DNA from: JAWKWH01 sp965204295
Lineage (GTDB): Bacteria; Pseudomonadota; Alphaproteobacteria; Rhizobiales; Rhizobiaceae
DNA length: 64,000 bases
Direction of reading: 5' to 3'
NCBI GenBank assembly: GCA_965204295.1
Contig: OZ241973.1
Span: 2,790,001 to 2,854,000 of the forward strand
The notes beneath the pieces are model-generated. The model had not been told where the DNA came from and made no database searches. It worked only from the letters and a program-made list of their open reading frames with translations. Positions 1 through 9,192 of the stretch are shown here, in pieces. A program made the position numbers and the translations under genes. Positions within the stretch are counted from its first letter, which is position 1. Each line of letters begins with the position of its first letter.

Positions 1-1
1 T

Positions 2-859
2 CATGGCAATCTTGCCCGCATCATGGTGCTTGCCGTCTACGCAATGGGCTTCAATTTCGCTTTCGGCTATGGCGGCATGTTGAGCCTTGGCCACGCCCTG
101 TTCTTCGCGTCGGGAATGTACGGTATGGGCCTGACCGTGCAGCATCTCGACTGGCCGGCGGGCGGCGCTTTGCTGGCCGGATTGGTTTCAAGCCTCTTCG
201 TCTCCGCAATTATCGGTTTCTTGGCCCTGCGGACGGCTGGCGTTCAGTTGATGATTGTCACGCTGATGTTCGCGCAGGCGGGATTTCTGACGATATTGTA
301 TTTTGGAGAATTGACCCGGGGCGATGAAGGTTTCGTCATTCAGCAGGCCGACAGAACCCTGGCGGGCATCGACCTTAGCAATGAGGCGAACCGTTATCTG
401 GCGGGACTTCTTCTGTTCGCGATCTGCTTCCTTGCCCTTACACGTCTGGCGCGGTCGCATTTCGGCAGGGTGTTGGTGGCGATACGCGAGAATGAGGAGC
501 GCACCCGCATGCTCGGCTACGATGTATCGCGCTACAAACTGGCGGCGTTCGTGATCTCGGGCGTCATTTCCGGCGTCGCCGGAGCATCCTATGGTCTTTT
601 GTTCGGTTATGTGGGGGCAAGTTTCGCCTCGGTGCAATATTCGATTTTGCCGCTGCTGTGGGTATTGCTGGGTGGCGCGGGTACGGCATTGGGACCGTTC
701 GTCGGCACATTGTTCATGTTCTATCTCATCGATATCTCCAGCGGTTTTACAAGCGCTTATCTGGCGGTCGCCGGCGTCGTGCTTGTACTGCTGACGCTTT
801 TCGCCCGACAGGGCATCATGGGTGAGATCGGGCGCCGGTGGCTTCCATGGCTTCCATAG
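2..859 (+). CDS. livM: Branched-chain amino-acid ABC transporter permease LivM (5' partial)
   Basis: This is the inner-membrane permease of a HAAT-type ABC importer for branched-chain or related amino acids. The frame is open to the left edge of the window, so the N-terminus lies outside; about 285 residues are visible. Hydrophobic helices alternate with short loops, and the family motif GYGGMLSLGHALFF is near residue 25 of the visible part. The cytoplasmic loop that contacts the ATPases (ARSHFGRVLVAIRENEERTRMLGYD) is split here as ARSHFGRVLVAIREN and neighbouring residues, and is the best LivM signature. It ends in TAG inside the start of livG, so the two are translationally coupled. The substrate could also be urea or another amide; the binding protein that would decide this is not in the window. 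Confidence 0.9.
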   Translation, partial: HGNLARIMVLAVYAMGFNFAFGYGGMLSLGHALFFASGMYGMGLTVQHLDWPAGGALLAGLVSSLFVSAIIGFLALRTAGVQLMIVTLMFAQAGFLTILYFGELTRGDEGFVIQQADRTLAGIDLSNEANRYLAGLLLFAICFLALTRLARSHFGRVLVAIRENEERTRMLGYDVSRYKLAAFVISGVISGVAGASYGLLFGYVGASFASVQYSILPLLWVLLGGAGTALGPFVGTLFMFYLIDISSGFTSAYLAVAGVVLVLLTLFARQGIMGEIGRRWLPWLP

Positions 860-1575
860 CCCTGCTTGAGGCTCGCGGGCTGACGAAACGCTTCGGAGGC
901 CTGATGGCCGTTTCCCATGTCGATTTCTCGGTTCCCCAGGGTCAGATTCGGGCGCTTATCGGGCCGAACGGCGCCGGCAAATCCACGCTGGTCGGCTTGA
1001 TTTCAGGTCGCATCGCCGCCACCGCCGGCAGAGTTGAATTTTTGGGCAATGACATCACGAGGCAGCCGGCGCATCGCCGTATCGCCGGCGGAATGGCCTA
1101 CACGTTTCAAATCACCTCGGTCTATGAACGGTTGACGCTTGACGACAACCTCGCACTTGCGGTTCGCCGCGTTTCCGACGGCGGCGCGGCGGCGGTGGAA
1201 AGGCGTGTCGAAGATGCGTTGGCGAAAGTCGGTCTGTCCGGTCGTCGTCATGAAATTGCAGGCGGACTTTCCTATGGTCACCAGCGTTTGCTCGAAATCG
1301 CAATGGGCTTGGCGCAGAAGCCGAAGCTGCTGATCCTTGACGAGCCGACACAGGGCCTTGCCGATAGCGAAATCGCCGAATTCAAGCAGCTTGTCCGCGC
1401 AATGGCCGGCGAGACGACGGTTCTGCTCATCGAGCACAATATGGACGTCGTGATGGATACCGCCGATATCGTATCGGTCCTGAATTCCGGTGAGATTCTT
1501 GCCGAGGGAACCCCTGAAGAGATCGGCGATAACAGCGAAGTTCAAGCGGCATATCTGGGAACTTCGCATGCTTGA
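838..1575 (+). CDS. livG: Branched-chain amino-acid ABC transporter ATP-binding protein LivG
   Basis: This is the first of two cytoplasmic ATPases that power the LivHMGF importer. Walker A (GPNGAGKST) is near residue 42, the signature region reads LSYGHQRLLEIAMGLA rather than the textbook LSGGQ, and Walker B with its catalytic glutamate is LLILDEPTQGL. The H-loop is LLIEHNMDVV. The start given is a GTG that overlaps the livM end by 22 bases; an ATG nine bases later (847) is an equally good start. The stop overlaps the livF start by 8 bases. Length (about 245 residues) is typical of LivG. Confidence 0.92.
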   Translation: MASMASIALLEARGLTKRFGGLMAVSHVDFSVPQGQIRALIGPNGAGKSTLVGLISGRIAATAGRVEFLGNDITRQPAHRRIAGGMAYTFQITSVYERLTLDDNLALAVRRVSDGGAAAVERRVEDALAKVGLSGRRHEIAGGLSYGHQRLLEIAMGLAQKPKLLILDEPTQGLADSEIAEFKQLVRAMAGETTVLLIEHNMDVVMDTADIVSVLNSGEILAEGTPEEIGDNSEVQAAYLGTSHA

Positions 1576-2263
1576 GATCGAAAACATCGACGCCGGTTAT
1601 GGTGCCGCCCGGATTTTGAGGGACGTATCGCTGTCGGTTTCCGCCGGCGAAATCCTTTGCCTGCTCGGTCGAAACGGCGCCGGTAAGACCACGACCATGA
1701 AGGCGATCATGGGTCTTATACCCGTTACAAGCGGATCAATCCTGCTTGACGGCGAGGAAGTGTCGCATCTGCCCGCCTGTCAAATCCCGCGCAAGGGAAT
1801 CGGCTACATACCGCAAGGACGTCGCCTGTTCGCCGAACTGACCGTGGCCGAGAACATCGAAATCGGTTTGATGGTGAGCGGTGGCGGCAGAAAAATGCGT
1901 GATCGTGTGCTCGGCATTTTTCCGCGCCTGCGCGAACGGCTTGATCAGGTGGCCGAAACCCTTTCCGGCGGCGAGCAGCAGATGCTGACAACCGCCCGCG
2001 CGCTTTGCATTGAGCCGAAAGTCCTGCTGCTGGATGAGCCCACCGAGGGCCTGCAACCATCGATGATCGAACAGATCAGGCAGGTTGTGCTGCGGTTGAA
2101 AGAAGAGGGGGTTGCAATCGTTCTGGTCGAGCAACGGGTCGACGCCGTGCTTTCGGTCGCCGATCGTGTGGCGTTCATCGAAAACGGTCGCAATCGCGAT
2201 GTCGTGGAGACGTCGGTTCTCAGGGACAATCCATCGCTTCTGAAAAGATATATGGCGATATGA
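1568..2263 (+). CDS. livF: Branched-chain amino-acid ABC transporter ATP-binding protein LivF
   Basis: This is the second ATPase of the Liv importer, 231 residues. Walker A is GRNGAGKTT, the signature is LSGGEQQML, Walker B is VLLLDEPTEGLQP, and the H-loop region reads VLVEQRVD, with Q/R where LivG has H/N, as is usual for LivF. I chose the ATG at 1568 because the protein then begins MLEIENIDAGYG, the normal LivF N-terminus; upstream in-frame sequence is just livG read out of frame. It is the last gene of the operon, and no classical terminator is obvious after the TGA. Confidence 0.92.
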   Translation: MLEIENIDAGYGAARILRDVSLSVSAGEILCLLGRNGAGKTTTMKAIMGLIPVTSGSILLDGEEVSHLPACQIPRKGIGYIPQGRRLFAELTVAENIEIGLMVSGGGRKMRDRVLGIFPRLRERLDQVAETLSGGEQQMLTTARALCIEPKVLLLDEPTEGLQPSMIEQIRQVVLRLKEEGVAIVLVEQRVDAVLSVADRVAFIENGRNRDVVETSVLRDNPSLLKRYMAI

Positions 2264-2440
2264 TCCTTTAGCGGCTGGTTACCTGACCTAGGCGGGATCC
2301 CGATTTGACCTGCAATGCCCATAAAGCGATTGTTCCGCTTATCGCCGACAATTCACCGCGTTTGGCATTGCGACCGGCGAAGAAGAAGATGCCGCTGTCG
2401 ATGACGGCAAAGGCCCGGCGGCAAAAGCGCTTGGGCAGTA

Positions 2441-2469
2441 TTGACGTACGGACAAAAAGAGAACATAAA
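2441..2469 (+). promoter_or_regulatory. Candidate sigma70-type promoter for the small ORF at 2502
   Basis: TTGACG and CATAAA are separated by exactly 17 bases. The predicted start of transcription would be about 25 bases before the small ORF. The region is more AT-rich than its surroundings. It may also serve dnaE downstream. Confidence 0.4.
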
Positions 2470-2501
2470 GGGATTAAACAGCAAATAAAGGAGCATAAAG
2501 C

Positions 2502-2588
2502 ATGTTGGATCTCGCCCAGGACGTCATCTCTCTTGTTTCCGTCAGCATGTTTCTCGTGACGATGGCGATGTGGATCGGCGCGTTTTAA
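2502..2588 (+). CDS. Candidate 28-residue single-span membrane peptide
   Basis: An ATG-to-TAA frame encodes MLDLAQDVISLVSVSMFLV followed by TMAMWIGAF. Residues about 8-28 form one hydrophobic helix with a single acidic side near the N-terminus and no signal-peptidase site, so an inner-membrane location is likely. The gene-like context is what supports it: a perfect AAGGAG lies 8 bases before the ATG, a 17-bp-spaced promoter candidate lies at 2441, and an 8-bp perfect hairpin straddles the stop codon. It sits alone between livF and dnaE. I do not recognise the family with certainty. It could be a regulatory leader peptide for dnaE rather than a free-standing protein. Confidence 0.55.
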   Translation: MLDLAQDVISLVSVSMFLVTMAMWIGAF

Positions 2589-2598
2589 GTGCCGATCC
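2572..2598 (+). other. Perfect 8-bp hairpin overlapping the small-ORF stop codon
   Basis: GGATCGGC and GCCGATCC flank an 11-base loop that holds the TAA. No T-tract follows, so it is not a textbook intrinsic terminator; it may protect the mRNA end or couple translation to readthrough into dnaE. Confidence 0.4.
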
Positions 2599-2729
2599 CA
2601 TAATGCTCCACCGGCGCTTTTGGAATTGGAGCCGCCAACCTCATGTGGGCAAATCGCCTGCGCTATGGACAATGGCGTCTGCAAGGTTGAAACTTCTGTC
2701 CGACTGAGTGGAACCCTGGGTTGAGCAAC

Positions 2730-5700
2730 ATGGCGCACAATGCTTCCGAGCAGATTGGTGCGGATAGCGAAGCACGTCATTTTGTTCATCTCCATGTGCA
2801 TTCGGCCTATTCGCTGCTCGAAGGGGCGCTTCCGGTCGACAAGATCGTCGCGTACGCCGTTGGCGATCGTTGTCCGGCGATCGCGGTCACGGACACCAAT
2901 AACCTCTTTGGAGCGTTGGAATTCGCCCAAAAGGCCGTCAAGGATGGGGTGCAACCGATCATCGGCTGCGAACTGGATGTCGAACTGACATCCGATGACG
3001 CCGGCGAAGGCGTGCACATCAACGCGCGCGCAACGCCGCCGAAGCTCATACTCATCGCCGCGAACGAAGAGGGACATGCCAATCTGGTGCGCATCGTTTC
3101 CGATGCCTATCTGGCCAAACCCGATAATGCCCCTGTTCACGCGAACGCCGAACAGCTCGCAAGACACGCGGCCGGGATCATATGCCTGACCGGCGGACCC
3201 GATGGGCCGGTCGACAAGGCGCTGTCGTCGTCCCATCCCGATCTCGCCGCGCAATTCCTGAAACAGTTGACCAGTCTGTTCGGCGACCGGCTTTATGTCG
3301 AGTTGCAACGCCATGAGGGGTATGACCGCTCCGTCGAGGTCGCGCTGCTGAATCTGGCCTACGCGAACGACCTGCCGATTGTCGCGACCAACAATGCTCA
3401 TTTTCCCGCATGCGAGGATTTCGATGCCCACGATGCGCTGATGGCCATCGCATCCAATTCCGCCGTCGCCCAAGACAATCGACCGCGGTTGACGCCCGAC
3501 CACAGCCTGAAAACACAGGCGGACATGATCCGGCTCTTCAGCGATCTGCCCGAAGCGATTCGGAATACGGTCGAAATTGCCAAGCGTTGCAGTTATTTCC
3601 CGGAGACGCGCAATCCGATACTGCCGCGTTTCGTGAGTTTGGCGGAAGACGGCGATGCCGTTTTGCTGGAGGCGCGCGAACTGCGGAGCGCGGCGGAGGA
3701 GGGGCTGGGCCGAAGGCTCGAGACATTCGGCACGTCGCAAGGATATAGCGAGTCCGACTATCGGGAGCGTCTCGATTTCGAACTCGGCGTAATCGAGCGC
3801 ATGCAATATCCGGGTTACTTTCTGATCGTTTCCGATTTTATTCAGTGGGCCAAGTCCAAAGGCATACCGGTCGGGCCGGGACGTGGATCGGGCGCCGGTT
3901 CGCTGGTCGCATGGGCGCTGACGATCACCGATGTGGATCCGCTGCGTTTCTCGCTGCTGTTCGAGCGGTTTCTCAATCCCGATCGGGTGTCGATGCCGGA
4001 CTTCGATATCGATTTCTGCCAGGATCGCCGCGACGAAGTGATCCGCTACGTGCAGGAGAAATACGGTCGCGATCAGGTCGCCCAGATCATCACGTTCGGA
4101 ACGCTGCAGGCCCGCGCCGTTCTTCGTGATGTCGGACGCGCCCTGCAGATGCCAAATCGGCAGATCGACCGCCTGTGCAAAATGGTGCCGCAGAATCCGG
4201 CGGCGCCGGTTTCGCTCGCAAAGGCGATTGAGGATGAACCGCGTTTTGCGGAGGAGATCGAGCAGGAACCGATCGTGCAGACCATGCTCGATATCGCCGG
4301 CAGGCTTGAGGGGCTCTACCGGCACGCTTCGACCCACGCCGCCGGCATCGTGATCGGCGACAGGCCGCTCTTCGAACTTGTGCCGATGTATCGCGATCCG
4401 CGATCGGACATGCCGGTTACCCAATACAACATGAAATGGGTCGAACAGGCGGGTCTGGTGAAATTCGATTTTCTTGGCCTGAAAACCCTGACAGTGCTTG
4501 AAACCGCGGTTCGCCTCGTGCGCCGCCGGGGAACGGAAGTCGACCTGGCGCGAATACCGCTGGATGACGAGAAAACCTACCGGATGTTGTCGCGTGGCGA
4601 GGTCATGGGTGTGTTTCAGGTGGAAAGCGCCGGTATGCGCAAGGCTTTGCTTGGCATGAAACCCGATCGCATTGAGGACATTATTGCGCTTGTGGCGCTC
4701 TATCGTCCCGGACCGATGGAGAACATACCGACCTACAATGCGCGCAAACACGGCGAGGAGGAGATGGCGTCGATCCATCCCAGGATCGATCATCTGGTCA
4801 GAGAAACGCAAGGCGTCATCGTCTATCAGGAGCAGGTGATGCAGATCGCCCAGGAACTGGCGGGTTATTCGCTGGGCGAAGCCGATCTCCTTCGCCGGGC
4901 GATGGGCAAGAAAATCCGTTCCGAGATGGACGATCAGCGCGTCCGTTTCGTCGATGGCGCGGTGGAGAGGGGCGTCGGCAAGCCGCAGGCGAACATGATC
5001 TTCGATCTGCTGGCGAAATTCGCCGATTACGGGTTCAACAAGTCGCACGCCGCCGCCTATGCCATCGTGTCGTACCAGACCGCCTACATGAAGGCGCATC
5101 ATCCCGTGGAGTTTCTGGCGGCTTCAATGACGCTCGACATGTCGAACACGGACAAACTGAGCGATTTTCGGCGGGATGCGCTTAGGCTCGGCATTGATGT
5201 CGTTGCGCCTTCGGTCATGACGTCATTCCGTGATTTCGAAGTGGACGAAAATCGAATCTTTTACTCACTTGCGGCGATCAAGGGTGTGGGCGAAGCGGCG
5301 GTTGACCACATTGTCGAAAAGCGTAGCGAAAAAAAATTCAAGAACCTGGAAGACTTTTGCCTGCGGATCGATCCTCACATTGTCGGAAAACGCGTTTTTG
5401 AAAGTTTGATCGCGGCAGGCGCGCTTGATTGCTTCAATCGCGATCGGGCGGCCATGATGGCGGGCGTGGATTGGTTGATCGGCACGGCGCAACTCGCCGC
5501 GCGGGAAGCAAGCACCGGGCAGGCGAATATCTTTGGCGACAATTTCGTCGACGCGCCGGAAGCGATCCGTCTTCCCGACATCGAACCCTGGCTTTCAGCC
5601 GAGAAACTGCACCGCGAATTCCAGACCGTGGGTTTCTACCTGTCGGCTCATCCGCTCGATGAGTATGAATCGGCGTTGGAGAAGATGCGCGTGCAGGTCT

Positions 5701-6215
5701 GGTCCGACTTTGAGGCCGCCGTCAAGCGTGGCGCTTCGGCCGGCCGTCTGGCGGGAACGATTACCGCGAAACAGGAACGCAAGACCCGCACGGGCAACCG
5801 AATGGGCGTCGTGCAGTTCTCCGACACAACCGGCCAGTACGAAGCGGTATTGTTTTCCGAAGCGCTGGCGCAGTACCGGGATCTGTTGGAGGCGGGCAGG
5901 TCGGTGGTCATCACGGTTTCAGCCGAGGACAGGCCGGAAGGCGTCAATTTACGGATCCAGACGGTGAAGTCGCTGGAGGACGAGGCCGACCGGCTGCAAA
6001 AATCCATGCGGATATTTGTCCGCGATGCCGCGCCTGTCAATTCCCTTTCAGTGCAACTCGACGCTTCGGGAAGCGGACAGGTCAGCGTCATCGTCATCAA
6101 GGATCAGGCCGAAGGCGAGATAGAGATCGAACTGCCGAACCGATATCAGGTTTCGCCGCGCATAGCCTCCGCTGTGCGCTCCGTGTCAGGCGTGGTTGAC
6201 GTGGAACTCGTGTAG
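2730..6215 (+). CDS. dnaE: DNA polymerase III alpha subunit
   Basis: This is the replicative polymerase catalytic subunit, about 1161 residues, the normal DnaE1 length. In order: a PHP domain starting HLHVHSAYSLLEGA near residue 20; the polymerase core with GPGRGSGAGSLVAWAL and the catalytic PDFDIDFC acidic cluster near residue 425; the RPGPMENIP and fingers region; a helix-hairpin-helix segment (AIKGVGEAAVDHIV); and a C-terminal OB fold (GTITAKQERKTRTGNRMG). I prefer the ATG at 2730, giving MAHNASEQIG; a TTG nine bases earlier is possible. It is monocistronic here, with a 450-base leader containing the small ORF. Confidence 0.96.
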   Translation: MAHNASEQIGADSEARHFVHLHVHSAYSLLEGALPVDKIVAYAVGDRCPAIAVTDTNNLFGALEFAQKAVKDGVQPIIGCELDVELTSDDAGEGVHINARATPPKLILIAANEEGHANLVRIVSDAYLAKPDNAPVHANAEQLARHAAGIICLTGGPDGPVDKALSSSHPDLAAQFLKQLTSLFGDRLYVELQRHEGYDRSVEVALLNLAYANDLPIVATNNAHFPACEDFDAHDALMAIASNSAVAQDNRPRLTPDHSLKTQADMIRLFSDLPEAIRNTVEIAKRCSYFPETRNPILPRFVSLAEDGDAVLLEARELRSAAEEGLGRRLETFGTSQGYSESDYRERLDFELGVIERMQYPGYFLIVSDFIQWAKSKGIPVGPGRGSGAGSLVAWALTITDVDPLRFSLLFERFLNPDRVSMPDFDIDFCQDRRDEVIRYVQEKYGRDQVAQIITFGTLQARAVLRDVGRALQMPNRQIDRLCKMVPQNPAAPVSLAKAIEDEPRFAEEIEQEPIVQTMLDIAGRLEGLYRHASTHAAGIVIGDRPLFELVPMYRDPRSDMPVTQYNMKWVEQAGLVKFDFLGLKTLTVLETAVRLVRRRGTEVDLARIPLDDEKTYRMLSRGEVMGVFQVESAGMRKALLGMKPDRIEDIIALVALYRPGPMENIPTYNARKHGEEEMASIHPRIDHLVRETQGVIVYQEQVMQIAQELAGYSLGEADLLRRAMGKKIRSEMDDQRVRFVDGAVERGVGKPQANMIFDLLAKFADYGFNKSHAAAYAIVSYQTAYMKAHHPVEFLAASMTLDMSNTDKLSDFRRDALRLGIDVVAPSVMTSFRDFEVDENRIFYSLAAIKGVGEAAVDHIVEKRSEKKFKNLEDFCLRIDPHIVGKRVFESLIAAGALDCFNRDRAAMMAGVDWLIGTAQLAAREASTGQANIFGDNFVDAPEAIRLPDIEPWLSAEKLHREFQTVGFYLSAHPLDEYESALEKMRVQVWSDFEAAVKRGASAGRLAGTITAKQERKTRTGNRMGVVQFSDTTGQYEAVLFSEALAQYRDLLEAGRSVVITVSAEDRPEGVNLRIQTVKSLEDEADRLQKSMRIFVRDAAPVNSLSVQLDASGSGQVSVIVIKDQAEGEIEIELPNRYQVSPRIASAVRSVSGVVDVELV

Positions 6216-6497
6216 ACTTTCCGGTCGTTCCCTCCGATCAGAATCCGATTTCCGGCCCTGATCGACATCAGCCAGATGATCGCCGGCGCCGGCGCAAACG
6301 CCGGAAATCCGCAAGCGAACCAGATCCCATACAAACGGTGATAATCGTCCGGAAGACGCATGTCGGGCGCGACAACGCGGCATGTCGCAAGGCCGTGAAA
6401 TCGTTCATGAAATTTCAGGACGGATTCCGGGATCTTTACCGTTCACATCGAGTGTATGTTCTGCTATATGCCGGTGACGTTGAAACTGGAGGACGAA

Positions 6498-7169
6498 ATG
6501 GAAAACCGGCGAAATTTCATTATGGGGCTTTCGGCCGTGGCGCTGCTTGGGGGATGCCAGAGCACCGCCGGCACAGGCGACGCGCCGCCGGAAGGCGCAC
6601 GCAGTTGGAACCTGCCGGAAAAGCGGCGGGTTGGGGAACGATACAGCCTTCGGTATTATGGAAACTACAACGCAATAACCGGCGTAGACTCATTTCAGCT
6701 TCTGGACACGTCCACGTTTCACGGCAGGCCGGCCTATCGCTACCGGGCAGAGTTAGGTCGGGATGGCCGCGCAAACGTTCAGCGCTATGTGTTCCGTGAC
6801 GTCGAAACACTGAATTATATGGGCGATACGAACCTGTCGGGAGAAGCAGTCGGGCGGGAATACGAGCCTCATACCGGCATTCTCGATTTTCCGCTTTATG
6901 TCGGCAAGAGATACAACGTCCGGTATGATTTTACCAATCATGAAAATGGATTTACACGACGGTCCTTTCCAACCTCGGTCGTTGTGCAGGCCATTGAAAC
7001 CGTGACCGTTCCCGCCGGCACGTTCGAGGCATTGCGGCTGAGAATATCCGGGGCGAATTTTACGTCGCGCGTATGGTACGCTCCGGAAATCGGTTTTACC
7101 TTTGTCAAGTTTGAAGATGCGTTCAATCCAAATCGGGCGCGTTCGGAACTTCTGGAATATCGGGCCTAG
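6498..7169 (+). CDS. Hypothetical lipoprotein
   Basis: The product is a 223-residue predicted lipoprotein. The start at 6498 follows a GGAGG six to seven bases upstream and gives MENRRNFIMGLSAVALLGGC, a short signal peptide with a lipobox LGGC near residue 19. The mature part is polar and beta-rich with many Tyr and Arg (RYSLRYYGNYNA; YRYRAELGRDG), and ends with a conserved-looking VPAGTFEALRLRISGANFTS and WYAPEIGFTFVK. That VPAGTF...WYSPE pattern is common in periplasmic or outer-membrane proteins of unknown function. No partner gene is adjacent. I do not recognise a function. Confidence 0.75.
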   Translation: MENRRNFIMGLSAVALLGGCQSTAGTGDAPPEGARSWNLPEKRRVGERYSLRYYGNYNAITGVDSFQLLDTSTFHGRPAYRYRAELGRDGRANVQRYVFRDVETLNYMGDTNLSGEAVGREYEPHTGILDFPLYVGKRYNVRYDFTNHENGFTRRSFPTSVVVQAIETVTVPAGTFEALRLRISGANFTSRVWYAPEIGFTFVKFEDAFNPNRARSELLEYRA

Positions 7170-7228
7170 ATTTCGTATCTTCCGCCATTGGAGATGCGCC
7201 GGCTGAAGTTCAATGAACATCGGAAGGA

Positions 7229-8557
7229 TCAAACGTCGCGATCACGCTGCGGTCGTGCCTTCCCGCTCTTGCCGAACGTGTAACCGGTTTCCACCGCCTG
7301 ACGGCCGAATTTGTCCCGAACCGCGTCGATCGCGCTTTCGGCGATGGCGCGTTTCAGCGCCGGTTCGTCGACGAGATCGGGCGGGTCAGCCCGTTCGCTA
7401 TCGCAAAGGTCGGATACTCCGATGCCGATCAGCCGGTATTTCGTCCCGTCGGTTTCGTTGCGCAAAAGTTCAAGTCCCGTGGTGAAAATGCGGTCCGCCA
7501 ATCGGGTCGGGTCCTGCAGCCGGCGATTTCGGGTGCGTATCTTGAAATCGGTTGTCTTCAGCTTCAGGATGATCGTCAGTCCGGCAATTTCCTTCTTTTT
7601 GAGCCGCTCGGAGACTCTCTCCGAAAGCGAGCGCAATATCGGCGCCAATTCGTCCATCGCGGCAATGTCCTTATTGAACGTTGTTTCCGACGAAATGCTT
7701 TTCACCGCGCCGTGACCGGTCACGCGGCGGAAATCCTGACCTCTTGAGAGATGATACAACCGGTCGCCCATCGTCCCGTACGCTTTCATGAGCGTGTCGA
7801 GTTCCATGGCCTGCAACTGCCCGATCGACCTGATGCCGTCACGCGCCAGCGCCTTTTCAAAGGCCTTGCCCACTCCCCAGATCATGCCGACCGGCTTGTC
7901 TGAAAGAAATGATTTCGCTTCAGCGCGTCCGATGACCGAAAACCCCCTGGGTTTCTCGAAGTCGGAGGCGACCTTCGCAAGGAATTTGCAGTACGAAAGA
8001 CCGACGGAAACCGTGATGCCGATTTCGGTCTCAACTTCCCTGACAAACCCGGTAAGCACGCGGGCGGGCGGATCGCGATGCAACCGGTCGGTGCCCGACA
8101 GGTCCAGAAAGGCCTCGTCAATCGATATCGGCTCCACCATCGGGGTGAGCGACCGCATCATCTCCCGGACTTCCCGGCCCACCGCCGCGTATTTCTCCAT
8201 GTTCGGCTTGACGACCGTTGCCTCGGGGCAGGCTTCAAGCGCCTTGAACATCGGCATGGCCGAGTGCACGCCCTTGATTCGCGCAAGATAGCAGGCGGTC
8301 GAAACCACACCCCGGCGGCCGCCGCCGATAATCAGAGGCTTGTCGCGAAGCGCCGGATTATCGCGCTTTTCGACAGACGCATAAAAAGCGTCGCAGTCGA
8401 TATGTGCGATGGATAATTCATAGAGCTCCGTATGTCTCGCCATGCGTGGACCGCCGCAATGAGAGCACCGCCGCGTTTTGCCGGACTGCAGCGCCATGCA
8501 GTCACGGCAAAAACCGTATTCCGGATTGTTGACATGGTCGGGCATCGCTGCAAACAT
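7229..8557 (-). CDS. dinB: DNA polymerase IV (Y family), alphaproteobacterial zinc-finger form
   Basis: This is an error-prone translesion polymerase of about 442 residues. The N-terminus has a CxxC...CxxC zinc-ribbon-like segment (FCRDCMALQSG, RRCSHCGGP), typical of one of the rhizobial DinB paralogues. It is followed by the catalytic palm AHIDCDAFYASVEKRD, the steric-gate region and SIDEAFLDLSG, with the two catalytic carboxylates DE. The little-finger domain lies after residue 270. Start candidates are ATG 8557 (MFAAMPDHV) and ATG 8545 (MPDHV); the zinc ribbon is retained by both. It is transcribed divergently from the GNAT gene; no clear LexA-type repeat was seen in the short gap. Confidence 0.93.
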   Translation of the reverse strand: MFAAMPDHVNNPEYGFCRDCMALQSGKTRRCSHCGGPRMARHTELYELSIAHIDCDAFYASVEKRDNPALRDKPLIIGGGRRGVVSTACYLARIKGVHSAMPMFKALEACPEATVVKPNMEKYAAVGREVREMMRSLTPMVEPISIDEAFLDLSGTDRLHRDPPARVLTGFVREVETEIGITVSVGLSYCKFLAKVASDFEKPRGFSVIGRAEAKSFLSDKPVGMIWGVGKAFEKALARDGIRSIGQLQAMELDTLMKAYGTMGDRLYHLSRGQDFRRVTGHGAVKSISSETTFNKDIAAMDELAPILRSLSERVSERLKKKEIAGLTIILKLKTTDFKIRTRNRRLQDPTRLADRIFTTGLELLRNETDGTKYRLIGIGVSDLCDSERADPPDLVDEPALKRAIAESAIDAVRDKFGRQAVETGYTFGKSGKARPQRDRDV

Positions 8558-8619
8558 AAAGCGAACAAACTTCGTGTTCCGGAGTAATTCCGGATTCAGG
8601 CTTCGCGGAGAATTATGCC

Positions 8620-9189
8620 ATGGCGTTCGACATCGTGCCACTGATACCGGAGCGTTGGGATGCATTTGCGACGCTGTTTGGTCCACAAGGCGCCTGTTAC
8701 GGCTGTTGGTGCACCTATTTCCGCTTGCCGTCCATGGAACGGCGGAAGAACAGCCGGCAGGCCAATCGGTCGTTCATGAAAGCGCGCGTTGCGACAGGTC
8801 CGCCGCCAGGCGTTTTGGCGATGGAAGGTGAAAAGGCCGTGGGCTGGCTGCAAATCGGACCGCGTGCCGATGTTCCCCAGTGGAACTCACCGCGCCGGGT
8901 GTCTGCACCGCTCGACGATGCACCTGAACACGACACGACCGTGTGGGCAGCGTCATGCTTCTTTGTTTCAAAACAGGCGCGAGGGCAGGGACTGACCCGC
9001 ACATTGCTACAGAAAGGAGTGGATTTCGCACGCGAAAACGGAGCGCGAACGGTCGAAGCCTGCCCGATGGATCACTCGAAAAGCCCCTTGAGCCTCTTCG
9101 TCGGATCAAGTCATGTATTTCGTGAGGCGGGATTTGGCGTCGTTGCAACAAGAAAGAATGGCAGGCCTTTGATGCGGCGCTGTTTTTAG
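8620..9189 (+). CDS. GNAT family N-acetyltransferase
   Basis: The protein has 189 residues. The acetyl-CoA binding motif A is FFVSKQARGQGLTRTLLQKGVDFARENGARTV, here only quoted in part as SKQARGQGLTRTLL, near residues 118-132. The N-terminal CYGCWCTYFRLP is characteristic of a GNAT subgroup with a cysteine pair whose substrate is unknown. The gene is divergent from dinB and convergent with the HAD gene, and has no obvious operon partner. The acceptor substrate cannot be inferred from sequence. Confidence 0.85.
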   Translation: MAFDIVPLIPERWDAFATLFGPQGACYGCWCTYFRLPSMERRKNSRQANRSFMKARVATGPPPGVLAMEGEKAVGWLQIGPRADVPQWNSPRRVSAPLDDAPEHDTTVWAASCFFVSKQARGQGLTRTLLQKGVDFARENGARTVEACPMDHSKSPLSLFVGSSHVFREAGFGVVATRKNGRPLMRRCF

Positions 9190-9192
9190 GCG

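Noticed and set aside
2268..5102. 944-codon open frame antisense to dnaE
   Set aside because: It is a GC-rich shadow of the dnaE codons, has no domain and no ribosome site; dnaE on the other strand is unmistakable.
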